Below are positions 15,678-17,395 of a stretch of 17,395 nucleotides of DNA, in pieces. Numbering within the stretch: position 1 is the first letter of the stretch; each line of letters begins with the position of its first letter. The stretch is from VRUE01 sp035557635. Its GTDB lineage: Bacteria > Actinomycetota > Thermoleophilia > Solirubrobacterales > 70-9. A program made the translations under genes and the position numbers. The notes beneath the pieces are model-generated. The model saw only the letters and a list, made by a program, of their open reading frames with translations, made no database searches and had not been told where the DNA came from. The stretch lies in assembly GCA_035557635.1 (NCBI GenBank), contig DATMDR010000036.1, positions 1 through 17,395 of the forward strand, read 5' to 3'.

Positions 15678-16793
15678 ATGTCGAGCTTTGTCGGTTTGCG
15701 GCGTGCCTCGGTCCTGCTGGTAGCCCTGCTTGCGATCTCCTTCACGGTCGCCGCTTGCGGGGACGATGACGACGGCGGCGGAAGCGGCGATGGCGGTGGC
15801 CCGACTATCGCTCTGCTCCTTCCCGAGAACCAGACCCCTCGCTACGAGTCGGCGGACCGCCCCTACTTCGAAGAAAGGGTGGAAGAGATCTGCCCCGACT
15901 GCGAGATCCTCTACAGTAACGCTACGGAGGACGCCTCCAAGCAGCAGAGCCAGGTCGAAGCGGCGCTGACCCAGGGCGCCGACGTGCTGGTCCTCGACCC
16001 GGTCGACGCGGCCTCCGCGGCGTCGAGCGTCCAGCGGGCGAGCCAGCAGGACGTGCCGGTGCTGAGCTATGACCGCCTCATCCTCGGCGCTCCCGGCCTT
16101 GAGGTCTACGTCTCCTTCGACAACGTGCGGGTCGGCGAACTGCAGGCCGAAGCGCTCGTGAAAAAGCTGAAAGAAGACGGCAGTCCGAAAGGCCCGATAG
16201 TGAAGATCAACGGCGACCCGGCCGACAGCAACGCGGCCCTCTTCAAGGAAGGCTCAAACAAAGGGTTTGAGACCGCCGGTGTCGAGGTTGCGAGGGAATA
16301 CGACACGCCCGGCTGGCTGGCGAGCAACGCCCAGAACGAGATGCAGCAGGCGATCACGGCGCTCGGCAAAGACGGCTTCGCCGGTGTCTACGCCGCCAAC
16401 GACGACACCGGCGGCGGCGCGATCGCGGCGATGAAAGGAGCCGGCATCGACCCGGCCGAACGGCCCACCACCGGCCAGGACGCGACGGTCGCCGGAGTCC
16501 AGCGCATCCTCGCCGGGCAGCAGTACATGACCGTCTACAAGGCGATCAAACCGCAGGCATCGATCAGCGCCGAAATCGCCGTCGACCTGGCCGAAGGCAA
16601 ACAGGTGCCGCAGGACAAAATCACCGACCAGCTCGACAACGAAGCGGAGAAAGTCCCCTCGATCCTGCTCGAACCGGTGGCGGTGACCAAAGACAACATC
16701 AAACAGACAGTGATCGCGGACGAATTCATCACGCCCGACGAACTCTGCACCGACGCATACGCCAAAGCCTGCGAAGAAGCGGGCATCTCCTAA
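15678..16793 (+). CDS. xylF: Xylose-type sugar ABC transporter substrate-binding lipoprotein (XylF-like)
   Basis: This 371-residue periplasmic-binding-protein type 1 binds sugar outside the membrane and delivers it to an ABC permease. The signal peptide ends in the lipobox TVAAC (Cys27 from this start), followed by an acidic Gly-rich linker GDDDDGGGSGDGGG, so the protein is lipid-anchored. The body matches E. coli XylF as remembered at several places: VLSYDRLI and VYVSFDNVRVGELQ, GDPADSNAALFKEG, AANDDTGGGAIAAM, TGQDATVAGVQRILAGQQYM and VPSILLEP. D-xylose or a similar aldose is therefore the probable ligand, though actinobacterial XylF-like proteins vary. ATG 15678 was chosen for ribosome-site spacing; starts at 15672 or 15675 add only Met residues. 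The ATPase gene begins 7 bp after the stop, so the two are co-transcribed. Confidence 0.88.
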   Translation: MSSFVGLRRASVLLVALLAISFTVAACGDDDDGGGSGDGGGPTIALLLPENQTPRYESADRPYFEERVEEICPDCEILYSNATEDASKQQSQVEAALTQGADVLVLDPVDAASAASSVQRASQQDVPVLSYDRLILGAPGLEVYVSFDNVRVGELQAEALVKKLKEDGSPKGPIVKINGDPADSNAALFKEGSNKGFETAGVEVAREYDTPGWLASNAQNEMQQAITALGKDGFAGVYAANDDTGGGAIAAMKGAGIDPAERPTTGQDATVAGVQRILAGQQYMTVYKAIKPQASISAEIAVDLAEGKQVPQDKITDQLDNEAEKVPSILLEPVAVTKDNIKQTVIADEFITPDELCTDAYAKACEEAGIS

Positions 16794-16800
16794 CTGAGAC

Positions 16801-17395
16801 ATGAGCGCCGACGCCCCGTTGCTCGAGGTCGACGGGGTCAGTAAGAGATTCGGCCCGGTCCAGGCTCTGGACCGGGTCGACTTCGAGGTCCGCTCCGGCG
16901 AGGTAGTCGGGCTGGTCGGCGACAACGGGGCCGGCAAGTCGACGCTGGTGAAGACGATCGCCGGGATCTACTCGCTCGACGACGGTGAGGTCCGCTTCGC
17001 CGGCGAGCGGGTCTCGATCTCCCGCCCGCAGGACGCGACCGCGCTCGGGATCGCCACCGTCTACCAGGACCTCGCCCTCTGCGACAACCTCGACGTCGTC
17101 GCCAACCTCTTCCTCGGCCGCGAGGAGGTTTCCCCGGGGGCGGGCCAGGTCTCGCGCCAGCTCGACGAGGCGTCGATGGAGCACCAGGCCGAGAGCCTGC
17201 TCTCCGGCCTGGCGGTGACCATTCCCAGCCTGCGCAGCGAGGTCGGGACGCTCTCCGGCGGCCAGCGCCAGCAGGTCGCCGTGGCGCGCTCGCTGCTCGG
17301 CGAGCCCCGGGTCGTGCTGCTGGACGAGCCCACGGCGGCGCTCGGCGTGGCCCAGACCGCTCAGGTACTGGAGCTGATCCGGCGCCTACGCGAGC
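16801..17395 (+). CDS. Sugar ABC transporter ATP-binding protein (XylG-like), 3' part outside window
   Basis: The frame from ATG 16801 stays open to the right edge (198 residues visible). It is the first ABC module of a carbohydrate-uptake (CUT2) ATPase: Walker A GLVGDNGAGKST (37-48), Q-loop VYQDLALCDNLDVVANLFLGRE, signature LSGGQRQQVAVARSLL and Walker B VVLLDEPTAALG. CUT2 ATPases such as XylG, MglA and RbsA usually have two fused modules (~500 residues), but many actinobacterial ones are single-module (~260), so the full size cannot be told. It would power uptake of the sugar caught by the lipoprotein encoded just upstream; a permease gene is expected beyond the window. The ribosome site is weak (GAG), consistent with coupling to the upstream gene. 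Confidence 0.92.
   Translation, partial: MSADAPLLEVDGVSKRFGPVQALDRVDFEVRSGEVVGLVGDNGAGKSTLVKTIAGIYSLDDGEVRFAGERVSISRPQDATALGIATVYQDLALCDNLDVVANLFLGREEVSPGAGQVSRQLDEASMEHQAESLLSGLAVTIPSLRSEVGTLSGGQRQQVAVARSLLGEPRVVLLDEPTAALGVAQTAQVLELIRRLRE

Overview
The window reads as a chromosomal segment of a high-GC actinobacterium, most likely a member of the Thermoleophilia/Solirubrobacterales. This placement is inferred from strongly GC-biased codon use, frequent GTG starts, overlapping start/stop junctions, a long acidic tail on ribosomal protein S1, and a GAAC-N4-GTTC LexA box. It is densely coded: no gap between genes exceeds about 170 bases, and I see no tRNA, rRNA or CRISPR array.

Layout. Positions 1-134 are the right end of an IS481-family insertion sequence that has landed in a GCTAGC target in the 3' end of a leftward FAD-dependent oxidoreductase gene (45-1241). 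Divergent from it is a tightly packed rightward operon: rpsA (1278-2948), coaE, a membrane-anchored lytic transglycosylase, a DHA2-type MFS transporter and an unrecognised one-TM protein (to 6017); the last four genes follow one another at 12 bp or with overlapping start and stop codons. Next come two small leftward genes, an XRE-type regulator with clustered GACAGA boxes in front of it and a DoxX-like membrane protein. A rightward group follows: uvrB, an alpha/beta hydrolase that starts on the last base of the uvrB stop, and an MmgE/PrpD-family protein. A leftward NTF2-like protein converges on it.

The most unusual part is 11664-12673: a leftward gene for an AbiEi-like winged-helix plus DUF559 (Vsr/PD-(D/E)XK-like) nuclease, enclosed by two related 45-51 bp palindromes. 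Their outer edges form a perfect 12-bp terminal inverted repeat, and the predicted ATG of the gene lies in the centre of one palindrome. This looks like a self-contained ~1.0 kb unit, analogous in layout to REP/RAYT systems, placed 12 bp from the LexA box of the neighbouring uvrA promoter. uvrA (12720-15599) follows, then a xylose-type sugar ABC transporter: a lipoprotein binding protein (XylF-like) and an ATPase that runs off the right edge.

Functions. uvrA and uvrB supply damage recognition and loading in nucleotide excision repair. Both appear to be transcribed as nearly leaderless mRNAs, but from differently controlled promoters: a LexA box for uvrA and a separate 37-bp palindrome for uvrB. 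The rpsA operon joins translation, CoA synthesis and cell-envelope genes. The right edge is a sugar-uptake operon.
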